Source: Labilithrix sp. (GTDB lineage: Bacteria > Myxococcota > Polyangia > Polyangiales > Polyangiaceae). Taken from it: DNA of 64,000 nt. Below the pieces are notes generated by a model. The model saw nothing but the letters and a program-made list of their open reading frames with translations, did not search any database and was not told the origin of the DNA. Position 1 is the stretch's first letter; every line of letters begins with the position of its first letter. Of the stretch, positions 26,941-36,288 are shown piece after piece. The DNA lies in NCBI GenBank assembly GCA_028287035.1, contig JAQBQL010000232.1, positions 59,381 through 123,380 of the forward strand, read 5' to 3'. The translations under genes and the position numbers were made by a program.

Positions 26941-28094
26941 CGCTCCTCGCTCTCCCTTCGAAGCACCGCGACCTCACGCTCGCTCCTGCGGCCGAGGCCG
27001 TGATCGTGCCATATCCGGCAGGCCCCCTCGCTGCTCACCATGCACGCGCCGCGCGGGCTCTCCGGGCGGCACTCGACTCCGAAGAGCGGGCAATCGCTGG
27101 GCTGCGCGGTGCCGGCCATGATGCTGCCGCAGCGGCACGCATCGCTGAGCGCCTTCGCTTCGGGGGACGGCGCCTCCGGGGCTCCGATGGCGAAGCGCTC
27201 GCGTGCATCGCGGGCCGCGTACTCGGGGCGAAGGCGCAGATCGCCGCCCGGGATCATGGCGATTCCGCGCCACTCCCCGTCCTTCCGCTCGAAGACCCGG
27301 AACAGCGCGGCGAGCGCCGGGAGATTGCCGTCGCGGGAGACGCAGCGCGGATACGCGTTGACGACCTCGGTGCGCCCGTCGACGACGAGCTCCACGAGGA
27401 GCACGAGCGCCGCGAGGATGTCGACCGGCTCGAACCCCGCCACCACCACCGGACGACGGGTCGCCTCGGCGAACGGCTCGAACAGGCCGTAGCCGGTGAT
27501 GATCGCCGCATTGCCGGCGGCGAGGAAACCTTCGATGCGCGACCCCGGCGAGGCCGCGACGAGCTCCATCGCCGGCAGCACGTACTTGTGCGCGGAGAGC
27601 ACGAACAGGTTTAAAGGCGGGTCGCTCTCGAGCAGCGCCGCCGTCGCGACCGCGGTGGTCTCGAAGCCGGTGGCGAAGAACACCACCGGCTCGCTGTCCC
27701 GGCGCGCGATCTCCGCCGCCTCGAGCGCGCTGTAGATGACGGTGACGCGCCCGCCGGCCGCCCGCGCCCCCTCGAGCGAGATCGTCTGTCCCGGCACGCG
27801 CAACATGTCCCCGTACGTGAGGACGTGGACTCCCGCCTTGCACAGCTCGATCGCGGAATCGATCTCGGGCGCATCGGTGACGCAGACGGGGCACCCCGGC
27901 CCCATCACGACGCGGAGCCCGCGCGGCAGGCTCGCGCGCAGCCCGTAGCGCGCAAGCGCCTGCTCGTGACTGCCGCACACGTGCATGACGGAGACGGTCC
28001 GGCCGGCGCGCGCCACCGCTCGTTCGAGACGGGCGAGCAGCGCGCGGCCTTGCGCCGGATCACGGAACTCGAGACGGCGCACGTCGCTCGTCAT
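26937..28094 (-). CDS. hypD: Hydrogenase maturation protein HypD
   Basis: A 385-residue Fe-S scaffold where the Fe(CN)2CO unit is assembled with HypC. MHVCGSHEQ, GPGCPVCVT, FFATGFETTA and the C-terminal cluster (CRCGSIMAGTAQPSDCPLFG, CTPE-type Cys) match the family. Length is typical. The start ATG 28094 overlaps the hypC stop by ATGA. Confidence 0.97.
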   Translation of the reverse strand: MTSDVRRLEFRDPAQGRALLARLERAVARAGRTVSVMHVCGSHEQALARYGLRASLPRGLRVVMGPGCPVCVTDAPEIDSAIELCKAGVHVLTYGDMLRVPGQTISLEGARAAGGRVTVIYSALEAAEIARRDSEPVVFFATGFETTAVATAALLESDPPLNLFVLSAHKYVLPAMELVAASPGSRIEGFLAAGNAAIITGYGLFEPFAEATRRPVVVAGFEPVDILAALVLLVELVVDGRTEVVNAYPRCVSRDGNLPALAALFRVFERKDGEWRGIAMIPGGDLRLRPEYAARDARERFAIGAPEAPSPEAKALSDACRCGSIMAGTAQPSDCPLFGVECRPESPRGACMVSSEGACRIWHDHGLGRRSEREVAVLRRESEER

Positions 28095-28339
28095 GGGCGC
28101 TCCTCGGGCGGCGGACCGAGCTCCTCGGTGGCGAGCTCGCGGTAGAAGTCGAGGGTCTGCGCGACGTCCTCGGGAGGGATGCGGCGAATCGCGAAGCCGA
28201 CGTGGACGAGCACGTGGTCCCCGACGCTCACCGGCTCGTCGACGATGTGGAGGGCCACGTCGCGGCGCACGCCGAAGAAATCGACGGTGGCGACGAGGTC
28301 ATGGATCGCGAGGATCTTGCCGGGGACGCCGAGGCACAT
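28091..28339 (-). CDS. hypC: Hydrogenase assembly chaperone HypC
   Basis: An 82-residue OB-fold-like protein with the N-terminal MCLGVPGKI; Cys2 is the essential residue that shuttles the iron unit from HypD to the large subunit. The DHVLVHVGFAIRRI strand and C-terminal helix are standard. It starts 2 bp after the hybD-hypF stop. Confidence 0.97.
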   Translation of the reverse strand: MCLGVPGKILAIHDLVATVDFFGVRRDVALHIVDEPVSVGDHVLVHVGFAIRRIPPEDVAQTLDFYRELATEELGPPPEERP

Positions 28340-28341
28340 CG

Positions 28342-31131
28342 TTACACCTGCCCCGCGCGGACGGCGAGGACGCCCGCCCAGGCCTGCCCCAGCGCGAGGC
28401 CGCCGTCGTTGACCGGCACCTCGCCCGCGTCTGCGATCGTCAGATGACCGAGCCGGGCGCGGAGGCCGGCGTCGAGCAGCGCATTCTGGAAGCAGCCGCC
28501 CGTCAGCACGATGGTGCTGTCACGGCCCGCTGCCCGCTCGAGGAGCTGCGCGGCCCCTTCGATGATCGTGGCGTGGAACCGGCTGGCGATGGTCTGCCGG
28601 CTGGTCCCGGCGAGCAGATCGGCAACGACGGCCCGCGTGGTCGGACGGAGGTCGAGCTCGCTCTCCGCCGAGGACCCGAGGCTTGTCGACGCGACCACCG
28701 GCATCACGAAGGGATACGGGTCCCGGGCGCAGCCGAGCGCCGCCTCCTCGAGGGCCACGGCGAGCTGGCCCTCGAACGTGGCGCTCGTCCGCCCCGTACA
28801 CAGGGCCGCGAAGGCGTCGAAATACCGGCCCATGCCGCGCGCCTGCGTGACGTTGACGCCTTCCTCGAGCATCCGGCCGACGCGCGCCCTCGTCTCTTCC
28901 GGGATCGCGGCGAAGAGCGCGAGCGACGCGGCGATCCCGTCCGCTTCCTCGCCGAACGCGTCGCGGACGAGCGCCCATGCGCCGCGCCAGACCTCACGGA
29001 TGGCCCGCTCTCCGCCGGCGAGGCCGAGCGGGCGAAGGCTGAACGGACGCGTCCACGAGAGGCCGTCGACGGCGAGGATCTCGGCGCCCCACGCGGTGCC
29101 GTCCAGGCCATATCCCATGCCGTCGAACGCCGCGGCGACCACCGGGCCGTCGATGCGCTGCTCCGCGATCGTCGCGAGCACGTGCGCGTGATGGTGCTGG
29201 ACGCCGAGCCGCGCGCATCCGTCCCGCCCGAGCGCATACCGCCTCGACGCGTAGCCGGGGTGACGATCCTGCACGACGACGCGGGCGCGCACGCCGAAGA
29301 GGCGCTCGAACGACTCGACCTCGGCTTCGTACGCGCGCTCCGCCTCGTGGCTACCGAGGTCCCCGAGGTGCGGCGTGAGGTAGGCCTCGTCCCCGATGAC
29401 GAGGCAGGCCGTGCTCTTCTGGTGTCCGCCGAGGGCGAGGACGGGCTCCGGCGCCGAGAGCGGCAGGCGAACGGGCCGCGGCGCGTACCCGCGGGCGCGC
29501 CGGAGCACGTGGGTCCGGCCGGAGCCAGCCGCCACCACCGAGTCCTCGATCCTTCGAACGATCGCGCGATCGTGGAAGAGGAATGCGTCGGCGACCTCCG
29601 ACAGCGCCCGCTGTGCATCCTCGCGCGTCACCGCGATCGGCTCGCCGCTCCGGTTCCCGGACGTCATCACGAGCGGTCGCCCGACCGCGGCGAGCAGCAG
29701 GTGATGAAGCGGGGTGTACGGCAGGAGGAGCCCGAGCCTCGCGCTCCCGTGCGTCACGCCAGCGGCGAGCGCGGCGCTGCGCCGTGGAGCGAGCACGATC
29801 GGATGCGCCGCCGACCCGAGCGCGGCGAGGGCCGACTCGTCCAGCTCGGCGAGCGTGACCGCAGTGGCGCGATCGGTCATCACCGCAAAGGGCCGCTCCT
29901 CGCGGCGCTTACGGACGCGCAGCCGGGCCACCGCCATCTCGCTGGTGGCGTCGCACGCGAGGTGAATACCTCCGATTCCCTGTATGGCAACGATCTCACC
30001 GGCGGTCAGTCGCGCCGCCGCCTCGGCGATCGGGTCGGCGGCCCGCTCCTCGCGGCCGAGCGGCGCCTCGAGCCACAGCCGGGGACCGCACCCGGGGCAA
30101 CACGTCGCCTGCGCATGGAAGCGGCGATCGCCCGGATCCGTGTACTCACGCGTGCACGCGGCGCACATCGGAAACGCCGCCATCGAGGTTCGCTCGCGTT
30201 CGTACGGCAGCGCAGTCACGACCGCGTAGCGTGGCCCGCAATCGGTGCAGCCGTTGAACGCATGCCGGTGGCGACGATTGGCCGGATCCTCGATCTCGTG
30301 CCGGCAGGCGTCGCACGTCGCCGCGTCGGCGGGGATCGACGGCCGCTGGCGCGCGGCGCCGACGCTGGGAAGGATGGTGAAGCCCGCCGGGCCGGGCCCG
30401 GTTCGTCGCTCGACGCGCACCGCGTCCACCCGGGCCAGCACCGGCGCGTCCGAGCGCACCGCGGCGACGAGCGCATCGAGAGCGCCGGGCGGTCCGTGCG
30501 CATCGACCGCGACACCCTGCGCCGAGTTCGTGACCGTGCCGCGCAACCCGAGCCGCTCGCTGGTCCGCTTCAGCCACGGGCGCATCCCGACGCCCTGCAC
30601 GATCCCCTCGATGTCGAGGTGAATGCCGTCGACCGCGGGCTCGCGCCTGGCGAGCTCCACCCCGAACCGCCCGAGGTGACGCACCACCTCGTCGAGCGCG
30701 TACGGCACGGCGGCCGCGGCCGCTGCCGAGAGCTCCACGCCCACGTCGGTCGATTCCGGCACGATGCCGACGAGCACCGCGTCGCGCGGGCCCCTTCCGG
30801 CGAGCTCGAGCAGCGTGAGCACGTCGCTGATCGCCGGCTCGTGTGGCGAGAGCCGCGGACCGACCGGCTGGGCGGCGAGCAGCGCCGCCTGCTGCACGGT
30901 GCGAACCGTCCCGGGCGGCGCGTCGGCGATCATCGCATCGACGAAGATGAGATGCTCGGAGTCGAGCAGATACCCCACGAGGTCGAGCCCGGACGTACCG
31001 GCGTCCACGACGTTGACCGATGACGGAATGACGTACGCGCGCTCGAGCGCCTGCACCACCACGACGCCGAGCGCATCGTCGCCGAGCAGGGTATTGCCCA
31101 GTCCAACGACCGATACCTGCGGCCCGTTCAA
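28342..31131 (-). CDS. hypF: Fused hydrogenase endopeptidase (HybD) and carbamoyltransferase HypF
   Basis: A single 929-residue frame. Residues 1-160 are a HybD/HupD-type nickel-dependent maturation protease: GLGNTLLGDDALGV, with Asp19 at the position of HybD Glu16 (Asp also occurs there in HycI), Asp65 in FVDAM and His97 in SPHE. From about residue 170 it is complete HypF: acylphosphatase (IVQGVGMRPW), two zinc fingers (CDAC..CTDC, CAAC..CPGC), YrdC-like domain and Kae1-like domain with HHHAH and TGGCFQN. The start is TTG 31131, overlapping the hybC stop as TTGA; no ATG or GTG fits. No stop separates the halves. Normally these are two genes. Confidence 0.92.
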   Translation of the reverse strand: MNGPQVSVVGLGNTLLGDDALGVVVVQALERAYVIPSSVNVVDAGTSGLDLVGYLLDSEHLIFVDAMIADAPPGTVRTVQQAALLAAQPVGPRLSPHEPAISDVLTLLELAGRGPRDAVLVGIVPESTDVGVELSAAAAAAVPYALDEVVRHLGRFGVELARREPAVDGIHLDIEGIVQGVGMRPWLKRTSERLGLRGTVTNSAQGVAVDAHGPPGALDALVAAVRSDAPVLARVDAVRVERRTGPGPAGFTILPSVGAARQRPSIPADAATCDACRHEIEDPANRRHRHAFNGCTDCGPRYAVVTALPYERERTSMAAFPMCAACTREYTDPGDRRFHAQATCCPGCGPRLWLEAPLGREERAADPIAEAAARLTAGEIVAIQGIGGIHLACDATSEMAVARLRVRKRREERPFAVMTDRATAVTLAELDESALAALGSAAHPIVLAPRRSAALAAGVTHGSARLGLLLPYTPLHHLLLAAVGRPLVMTSGNRSGEPIAVTREDAQRALSEVADAFLFHDRAIVRRIEDSVVAAGSGRTHVLRRARGYAPRPVRLPLSAPEPVLALGGHQKSTACLVIGDEAYLTPHLGDLGSHEAERAYEAEVESFERLFGVRARVVVQDRHPGYASRRYALGRDGCARLGVQHHHAHVLATIAEQRIDGPVVAAAFDGMGYGLDGTAWGAEILAVDGLSWTRPFSLRPLGLAGGERAIREVWRGAWALVRDAFGEEADGIAASLALFAAIPEETRARVGRMLEEGVNVTQARGMGRYFDAFAALCTGRTSATFEGQLAVALEEAALGCARDPYPFVMPVVASTSLGSSAESELDLRPTTRAVVADLLAGTSRQTIASRFHATIIEGAAQLLERAAGRDSTIVLTGGCFQNALLDAGLRARLGHLTIADAGEVPVNDGGLALGQAWAGVLAVRAGQV

Positions 31132-32831
31132 AGCACCCTCACGGTCGCGAGCGGGCGGCGCTGCGGGTCGAAGGCATGACACGCGCATGCCATGCAGGGG
31201 TCGAACGAGTGCAGCGTGCGGAGCACCTCGAGCGGCTTGGTCGGATCGGCGATCGGCGTGCCGACGAGCGAAGCCTCGTAGGGACCACGGGCGCCGCGCT
31301 CGTCGCGGGGGCTCGCGTTCCAGGTCGTGGGAACGACCGCCTGGTAATTCTTGATGATCCCGGCCTCGACGACCACCCAGTGCGAGAGGGCGCCGCGCGG
31401 CGCCTCGTGGAGACCGAGCCCCTCGATCGCGTGCGACGGGAACTCGGGCTTCCGGTAGGTCTCGAGATTTCCGCCGAGCACGCTGTCGGCGAGCAGCTGC
31501 CAGTGCTTGGTCGCCAGATCCGCGAGCATCGCGGAGCGGACCGCGCGCGCCACGTAGCGACCCATCGTCGACTGCATCTTGCCAACGAGCGCCTCGGGCC
31601 GTGCCGAGAGCCCGATGCCCTCCGACGCGCGCCCGAGCCAGGTCTTCGTCAGCTCGTGCCCCGACGCCCAGCCGACGAGGACGTTCGCGAGCGGGCCCAC
31701 CTGCATCGGCTTGCCCTCGAGCCGCGGAGCCTTCACCCACGAGTACTTCTTGTCGAAGTCGACCGCCGTCTTGTCGGGCTCGGTGCTTCCCTGGAACGGA
31801 TGCTCCGGGCCGGCGCTGCCGCGGTACCACGCATGCGTCACGTCCTCGGTCACGTGGGCGCGGAACCCGGCGTCCCGTTCGCCGACGAGCGGCCGTACGT
31901 GCTTCAGGTCGCCGGAGTCGAGGATGCCGCCGGGCAGGTCGAACGACGTGGCTGCGGCGTCGGTGGGAAGGTCGGGCACCGAGAAGTATGCGTCGACGCC
32001 GCGCCCGTAGTGAAAGGCCTCGGGATAGGCCGCGGCGAGGGCGCACGCGTCCGGCAGATAGACCTGGTGCGCGAAGTCACGCACCTCGTCGAGGAGCGAC
32101 TTCATCTGGAAGAGCCGGTCGACGTTCATCGCTCCCTGCCCGTCGGGATCGATGGCATTCATGACGCCGCCGACCGCGAGGTTCTGGATGTGCGGCGTCT
32201 TCCCGCCGAGCATCGCGACGACCTGGTTCGACTTCCGCTGGAACTCGAGCGCGTGGAAGTAGTGCGCCATCAGCGCGAGGTTCACCTCCGGCGGCAGGTG
32301 CATCGCCGGATGACCCCAGTAGCCGTGCGCGAAGATGCCGAGCTGACCGCTGCCGATGAGGCCGGTGACGCGGTCCCGGACGCGCGCCATCTCGCCCACC
32401 GAGTTGAGCCGCCAGGACGAGATGGAGCCCGCGAATGCCGCCGCCTTCGCCGGATCGGCGCGGGGAATCGTGGTGACGTCGATCCAGTCGAGCGCGGAGA
32501 GCTGGTAGAAATGAACGATGTGATCGTGGAGGGCGTGGGCGATGAGGATGAGATTCCGGATCGCCTGCGCGTTCAGCGGGATCTCGAGCTTCAGTGCGTC
32601 CTCGACGGCGCGCACCGAGGCCATCGCGTGCACCGTCGTGCACACGCCGCAGAAGCGCTGGGCGTAGAGCCACGCCTCGCGTGCATCGCGCTTCAGGAGG
32701 ATCTTCTCGAGGCCGCGCCACATCGTGCAGCTCACCCACGCGTCGTCGACGCGCCCGCCGTCGATCTGCACGTCGACGCGCAGGTGCCCTTCGATCCGCG
32801 TGACCGGATCAATCGTCAGTCGGGTTGCCAT
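31128..32831 (-). CDS. hybC: NiFe hydrogenase large subunit (Hyd-2-like)
   Basis: A 567-residue catalytic subunit holding the NiFe site. The L1 motif is RFCGVCTTVH (Cys61, Cys64; the usual Ile is Phe). The L2 motif is DPCMACACH (Cys546, Cys549, His552). Fifteen residues follow His552 and should be removed by the HybD domain. It has no signal of its own and would be co-exported with HybO. It overlaps hybB by 23 bp and the hybD-hypF fusion by 4 bp. Confidence 0.96.
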   Translation of the reverse strand: MATRLTIDPVTRIEGHLRVDVQIDGGRVDDAWVSCTMWRGLEKILLKRDAREAWLYAQRFCGVCTTVHAMASVRAVEDALKLEIPLNAQAIRNLILIAHALHDHIVHFYQLSALDWIDVTTIPRADPAKAAAFAGSISSWRLNSVGEMARVRDRVTGLIGSGQLGIFAHGYWGHPAMHLPPEVNLALMAHYFHALEFQRKSNQVVAMLGGKTPHIQNLAVGGVMNAIDPDGQGAMNVDRLFQMKSLLDEVRDFAHQVYLPDACALAAAYPEAFHYGRGVDAYFSVPDLPTDAAATSFDLPGGILDSGDLKHVRPLVGERDAGFRAHVTEDVTHAWYRGSAGPEHPFQGSTEPDKTAVDFDKKYSWVKAPRLEGKPMQVGPLANVLVGWASGHELTKTWLGRASEGIGLSARPEALVGKMQSTMGRYVARAVRSAMLADLATKHWQLLADSVLGGNLETYRKPEFPSHAIEGLGLHEAPRGALSHWVVVEAGIIKNYQAVVPTTWNASPRDERGARGPYEASLVGTPIADPTKPLEVLRTLHSFDPCMACACHAFDPQRRPLATVRVL

Positions 32832-34092
32832 GCGAGTCCCTTGCGATGTGAGGAGTTGCGGTCTGCAGCTGCGCGATGGACCGCCGCCACGTCGAGAGCG
32901 GCGCCGGGAGGATCGCGAGCCACTTGACGGTGAGCACGAACGCGCTCAGCGCCAATGCGATGAAGCCCATGCTGATGAGAAGCTCGGGGACGCTCGGGAA
33001 GTACACCGCCACGTGCCCCTGGTCGAAGCTCAACGTGGTCGGCGTGAAGCGGTAGAGCATCCCTCCTCCGCAGGCCATCACCGCCATCAGGAACGCGAGC
33101 CGCGGGATTCCGCGGAATGCGGCCCGCCGGAGCACGAGCGCCGGAATGCCGATGAGGACGTTCTCCAGCCAGAAGAGCTCGCCGAGCACGTCGAGGCGGA
33201 AGGCCGCGCCGAGCTGGTGGCGCAGCGCGAGATCGCCGAACCGGATCGTGAGCCAGACGATGCTCGTCCACGACAGCAGGTTGCCGAGCTCGCCGATGAC
33301 GGCCATGTCGAGCGGACGCCGCCACGTGACACACGACGCCATGACGATGAACATGACGAACGCGAACCCGCAGGCGAACGCCTGGATCAGGTAAAGGAGC
33401 GGCAGCATTGGCGTCTGCCAGAGCGGGTCGAGCTTGCCGCCCGACAGCAGGAGGAGCGCGCCGAGCGACGACTGATGCCCGAGCGGCAGCAGGTAGGCGA
33501 GGCCCACCATGTACGGATAGATCCGGCGCATGCGCGGCTGCCAGGCGCGGATCACCCGCCGGGCGCGCGGGGACCCGCGATACCAGAAATGCTCGACCAC
33601 CGCGGGCGAGTTCTCGAATCCCAGGAACACGACGCAGTAGAGCGGCATCGCGAGGGACACCTCGAACAGCGGCGAATGCTCGTTCCAGTGCGTCGGAAGG
33701 AGCAGGTTCCAGAAGTTCCACGGCCGGCCGACGTCGATCGCGAGCGCCGCGAGACCGGTCGTGTAGAAGAGGAAGCTCGTCACGAGCGCGGTGCGCATCA
33801 CGACGTGGAGGCGCTTGCGGTCGAGGATCCACGCCGCCGCCCCGACCGCGAGACCGCCCGAGCCGAGCGCGGTCAGCGTCATCACGTTGAACGTCTTCCA
33901 CACGCCCCACGCGTAGATGTCGTTCATTCCCGAGTACCGGCCGAGCCCACCGAAGAGGCGCAGCACCGCGAGGGCCATCCCGATCGCCGCGAACGCCAGC
34001 AACGCGAGCGTGGAGCGCGTGAGCATCCGCACCTCGAACACGCGAACGCCGCGTTGCCAGAGGTTGGTGCTGGAGCTCGATTGGGCGCTCAC
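32809..34092 (-). CDS. hybB: Hydrogenase membrane subunit HybB (NrfD/PsrC-like)
   Basis: A 427-residue polytopic protein, about ten TM helices, of the HybB/NrfD family, which passes electrons from the HybA iron-sulfur arm to the quinone pool without haem. Recognisable parts are SGMNDIYAWGVWKTFNVMT, LLPTHWNEHSPLFEVSLAM and ENSPAVVEHFWYRG. The start is GTG 34092 (GTGA overlap with hybA). Its presence places the enzyme in the Hyd-2-like, quinone-linked group. Confidence 0.94.
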   Translation of the reverse strand: MSAQSSSSTNLWQRGVRVFEVRMLTRSTLALLAFAAIGMALAVLRLFGGLGRYSGMNDIYAWGVWKTFNVMTLTALGSGGLAVGAAAWILDRKRLHVVMRTALVTSFLFYTTGLAALAIDVGRPWNFWNLLLPTHWNEHSPLFEVSLAMPLYCVVFLGFENSPAVVEHFWYRGSPRARRVIRAWQPRMRRIYPYMVGLAYLLPLGHQSSLGALLLLSGGKLDPLWQTPMLPLLYLIQAFACGFAFVMFIVMASCVTWRRPLDMAVIGELGNLLSWTSIVWLTIRFGDLALRHQLGAAFRLDVLGELFWLENVLIGIPALVLRRAAFRGIPRLAFLMAVMACGGGMLYRFTPTTLSFDQGHVAVYFPSVPELLISMGFIALALSAFVLTVKWLAILPAPLSTWRRSIAQLQTATPHIARDSHGNPTDD

Positions 34093-35006
34093 AGCTGCTC
34101 CTTCAATCCGTCCTTGGCCTCGAGCTCCTTCACCTCTTCGTCGTGGGCGCGCCAGCGGCGGCGGATCACCATGGTGATCATCGCGTAGAGCGTCACCGGC
34201 AAGAGGAGCCACTTGTAGAGGATCGCCTGGAATCGCATCTCGTGGCCGGGGCGAGCGTCGGGCGCGAGCGTCGGTAGCCCGAGCTTCGCGAAGGGGACGT
34301 GCGCGAGGTAGAGGACCTGCGTGCCCCCGGCCTCGAGCTCGCCGTAGACCCGCTGCTCCGCGTAGGCCTCCGGCTTCGCGACGAGCCGGGCGTGCGCATC
34401 GGCGAGCAGCGCGACGCGCGTCCCGAAGACGACGGCGGCGGTCGGGCACACCGTCGTGCACGCGGGCTCCCCGCCCTTGTCGAGCCGTTGCTCGCGGCAG
34501 AATTCACATTTGACGATCTTCGGATTGAAGTGGTCCCATTCGAACTTGGGCACCTCGAACGGACAGGCCACCTCGCAGTAGCGACAGCCGATGCATGCCG
34601 AAGGGTTCCAGCCGACGACGCCCTGCGGGCCCTTGTGCAGCGCCTCGAAGGGACAGGCGGCGACGCAGGCCGGGTCGACGCAGTGCATGCACTGACGCTT
34701 GACGAACGAGCTCTGTCCCGCCCCATCGTCGAAGAGCTTGATGACGTTCTTCGTGTGGCTGTCGAGGTCGAGGGGCGTCTGCCAGATTCCACCGGACATC
34801 CGCGTATCGGGGGTCAGCCCGTTCACGTCGGCACACGCCACGACGCACGCCTGGCAGCCGATGCAGCGCGTCGTGTCGTACAGCATCGCGACCGCGTCGG
34901 CAGGCGCGCGGGCGGGGATCTCCGCCCCGAACGCGTCGCGCGTCACCGCGAGCGGAGCGACGATTCCGGCCCCCAGGAGGAGACTGCGGCGCGAGAGGAC
35001 CGTCAT
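34089..35006 (-). CDS. hybA: Hydrogenase ferredoxin-like subunit HybA
   Basis: A 305-residue periplasmic iron-sulfur protein with a Tat signal (SRRSLLLGAG). It carries four Cys sets for 4Fe-4S clusters (CIGCQACVVAC, CMHCVDPACVAACP, CIGCRYCEVACP, CEFCREQ..CTTVCP) and one C-terminal TM helix (WLLLPVTLYAMITMVI) anchoring it beside HybB. Its start ATG 35006 overlaps the hybO stop by ATGA. It carries electrons from HybO to HybB. Confidence 0.95.
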   Translation of the reverse strand: MTVLSRRSLLLGAGIVAPLAVTRDAFGAEIPARAPADAVAMLYDTTRCIGCQACVVACADVNGLTPDTRMSGGIWQTPLDLDSHTKNVIKLFDDGAGQSSFVKRQCMHCVDPACVAACPFEALHKGPQGVVGWNPSACIGCRYCEVACPFEVPKFEWDHFNPKIVKCEFCREQRLDKGGEPACTTVCPTAAVVFGTRVALLADAHARLVAKPEAYAEQRVYGELEAGGTQVLYLAHVPFAKLGLPTLAPDARPGHEMRFQAILYKWLLLPVTLYAMITMVIRRRWRAHDEEVKELEAKDGLKEQL

Positions 35007-36193
35007 GGGGCGTCCGCGTCCTCGGGCGGCTCCGGGTCTGCGGGCGCTTCCGGCGTACCCTCCTGCCAGGTCGCGATCGGGAAGCGCTTCGCCGCGACGT
35101 ACGTGGCCCCGGCCACCGCGCCCGCCGCGAGGCCGACGAGGCCCGCCGCGAGGGGACCGACCGAGCCCTGCGCGGCGTGGATGGGCGGATACGTGGTGGG
35201 CGGCTTCGCGTTGTGGATCTGGACGAGATCGAACATCGGCACGCGAAACGCGAGGTGCTGCTCGGTGCAGCCGATGCACGGGGCCCCGATCCCGATGGGC
35301 CACGCGTCCACCACCTCGTTGAAGTGGCGGGTCGAGCACGCAGCGTGGGTGTCCGGCCCCTTGCAACCGAGCTTGTAGAGGCAGAAGCCCCGGCGATGGG
35401 CCTCGTCGCCGAACGTCTCCACGAACTCACCGGCATCGAAGTGAGCGCGCCGCGGGCAGTGGTCGTGGATCGTGTGGTCGAATGCGAACTTCGGGCGTCG
35501 CTTCTCGTCGAGCGCCGGCAAGGTCCCGTGGACGGCGTATTCCAGGATGGTCGCCAGCAGCGTGTACGGGTTGGGCGGACAGCCCGGAATGTTGACGATG
35601 GGCTTGCCGGTGATGATGCTGTCCACCCCCGTCGCGTTCGTGGGATTCGGGTCCGCGGCCGGAATGCCGCCCCACGAGGCGCACGAGCCGATCGCGATGA
35701 TGGCTGCAGCGTCCTTGCTCACGTGGCGGAGCACGTCGATGGCGGGCCGCCCGGCGATGGTCATGTAGTCGGCGGCATGGCCCTGGGGAATCGAGCCCTC
35801 CACGACCAGGACGTACTTCCCGGCATTCAGCGTGATGGCGTCATGCAGGGCGCGCTCGGCCTCGGCCCCCGAGGCGGCCATGAGGGTCTCGTGATAGTCG
35901 AGCGAGATCAGGTCGAAGATGAGCGTGCCGACGTCCGGCTGGCTCGTCCGCAGCAACGTCTCGGTGCAGCCGGTACAATCCTGGAAGTGGAGCCACACCA
36001 CCGAGAGGCGCGGCGCCTTGGCGATCGCCGTCGCCACCTCGGACGCCTCCGCGCGCTCGGTAAGCGCGAGCCCGAAAGGGGCGACGACCATGAGCTGGAC
36101 GCAGAACTCGACGAACGAACGGCGTGACACGCGGCTGCGCGTCAGGGCGTCGCCGACCGTGTCCCGCCGCGTTGCCTGAGGAGGTCCGCTCAT
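35003..36193 (-). CDS. hybO: NiFe hydrogenase small subunit (Hyd-2-like)
   Basis: A 396-residue subunit with a Tat signal (SRRSFVEFC) and a C-terminal TM helix near residues 345-370. Proximal cluster ligands lie in CTGCTE, GSCASWGG and PGCPPNP; medial/distal ligands in HDHCPRR, CLYKLGCKG, CSTRHF and APCIGC. The proximal motif has Gly, not the extra Cys of the O2-tolerant 4Fe-3S type, so a standard cluster is expected. ATG 36193 is chosen because it gives a well-placed Tat motif. It is the first gene of the ten-gene hyb-hyp operon. Confidence 0.95.
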   Translation of the reverse strand: MSGPPQATRRDTVGDALTRSRVSRRSFVEFCVQLMVVAPFGLALTERAEASEVATAIAKAPRLSVVWLHFQDCTGCTETLLRTSQPDVGTLIFDLISLDYHETLMAASGAEAERALHDAITLNAGKYVLVVEGSIPQGHAADYMTIAGRPAIDVLRHVSKDAAAIIAIGSCASWGGIPAADPNPTNATGVDSIITGKPIVNIPGCPPNPYTLLATILEYAVHGTLPALDEKRRPKFAFDHTIHDHCPRRAHFDAGEFVETFGDEAHRRGFCLYKLGCKGPDTHAACSTRHFNEVVDAWPIGIGAPCIGCTEQHLAFRVPMFDLVQIHNAKPPTTYPPIHAAQGSVGPLAAGLVGLAAGAVAGATYVAAKRFPIATWQEGTPEAPADPEPPEDADAP

Positions 36194-36288
36194 GTGGAGC
36201 AGGAGTGCGGAGCAGAGAGCGTGCCGTGGCCCCGGCAGGCCGATCCTGGCGTCATCGCGCCAATGCAGGGCGGCCCGGACCGCCACGG

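Noticed and set aside
27985..31023. A 1012-residue plus-strand open frame opposite hypD, hypC and hypF
   Set aside because: It is the complement of well-supported hyp genes, and its low-complexity Arg-rich sequence has no recognisable domain.
36247..36262. Inverted repeat TGGCG-N6-CGCCA upstream of hybO
   Set aside because: It is short, GC-only and has no second copy; the 21-bp motif at 36289 is better supported.
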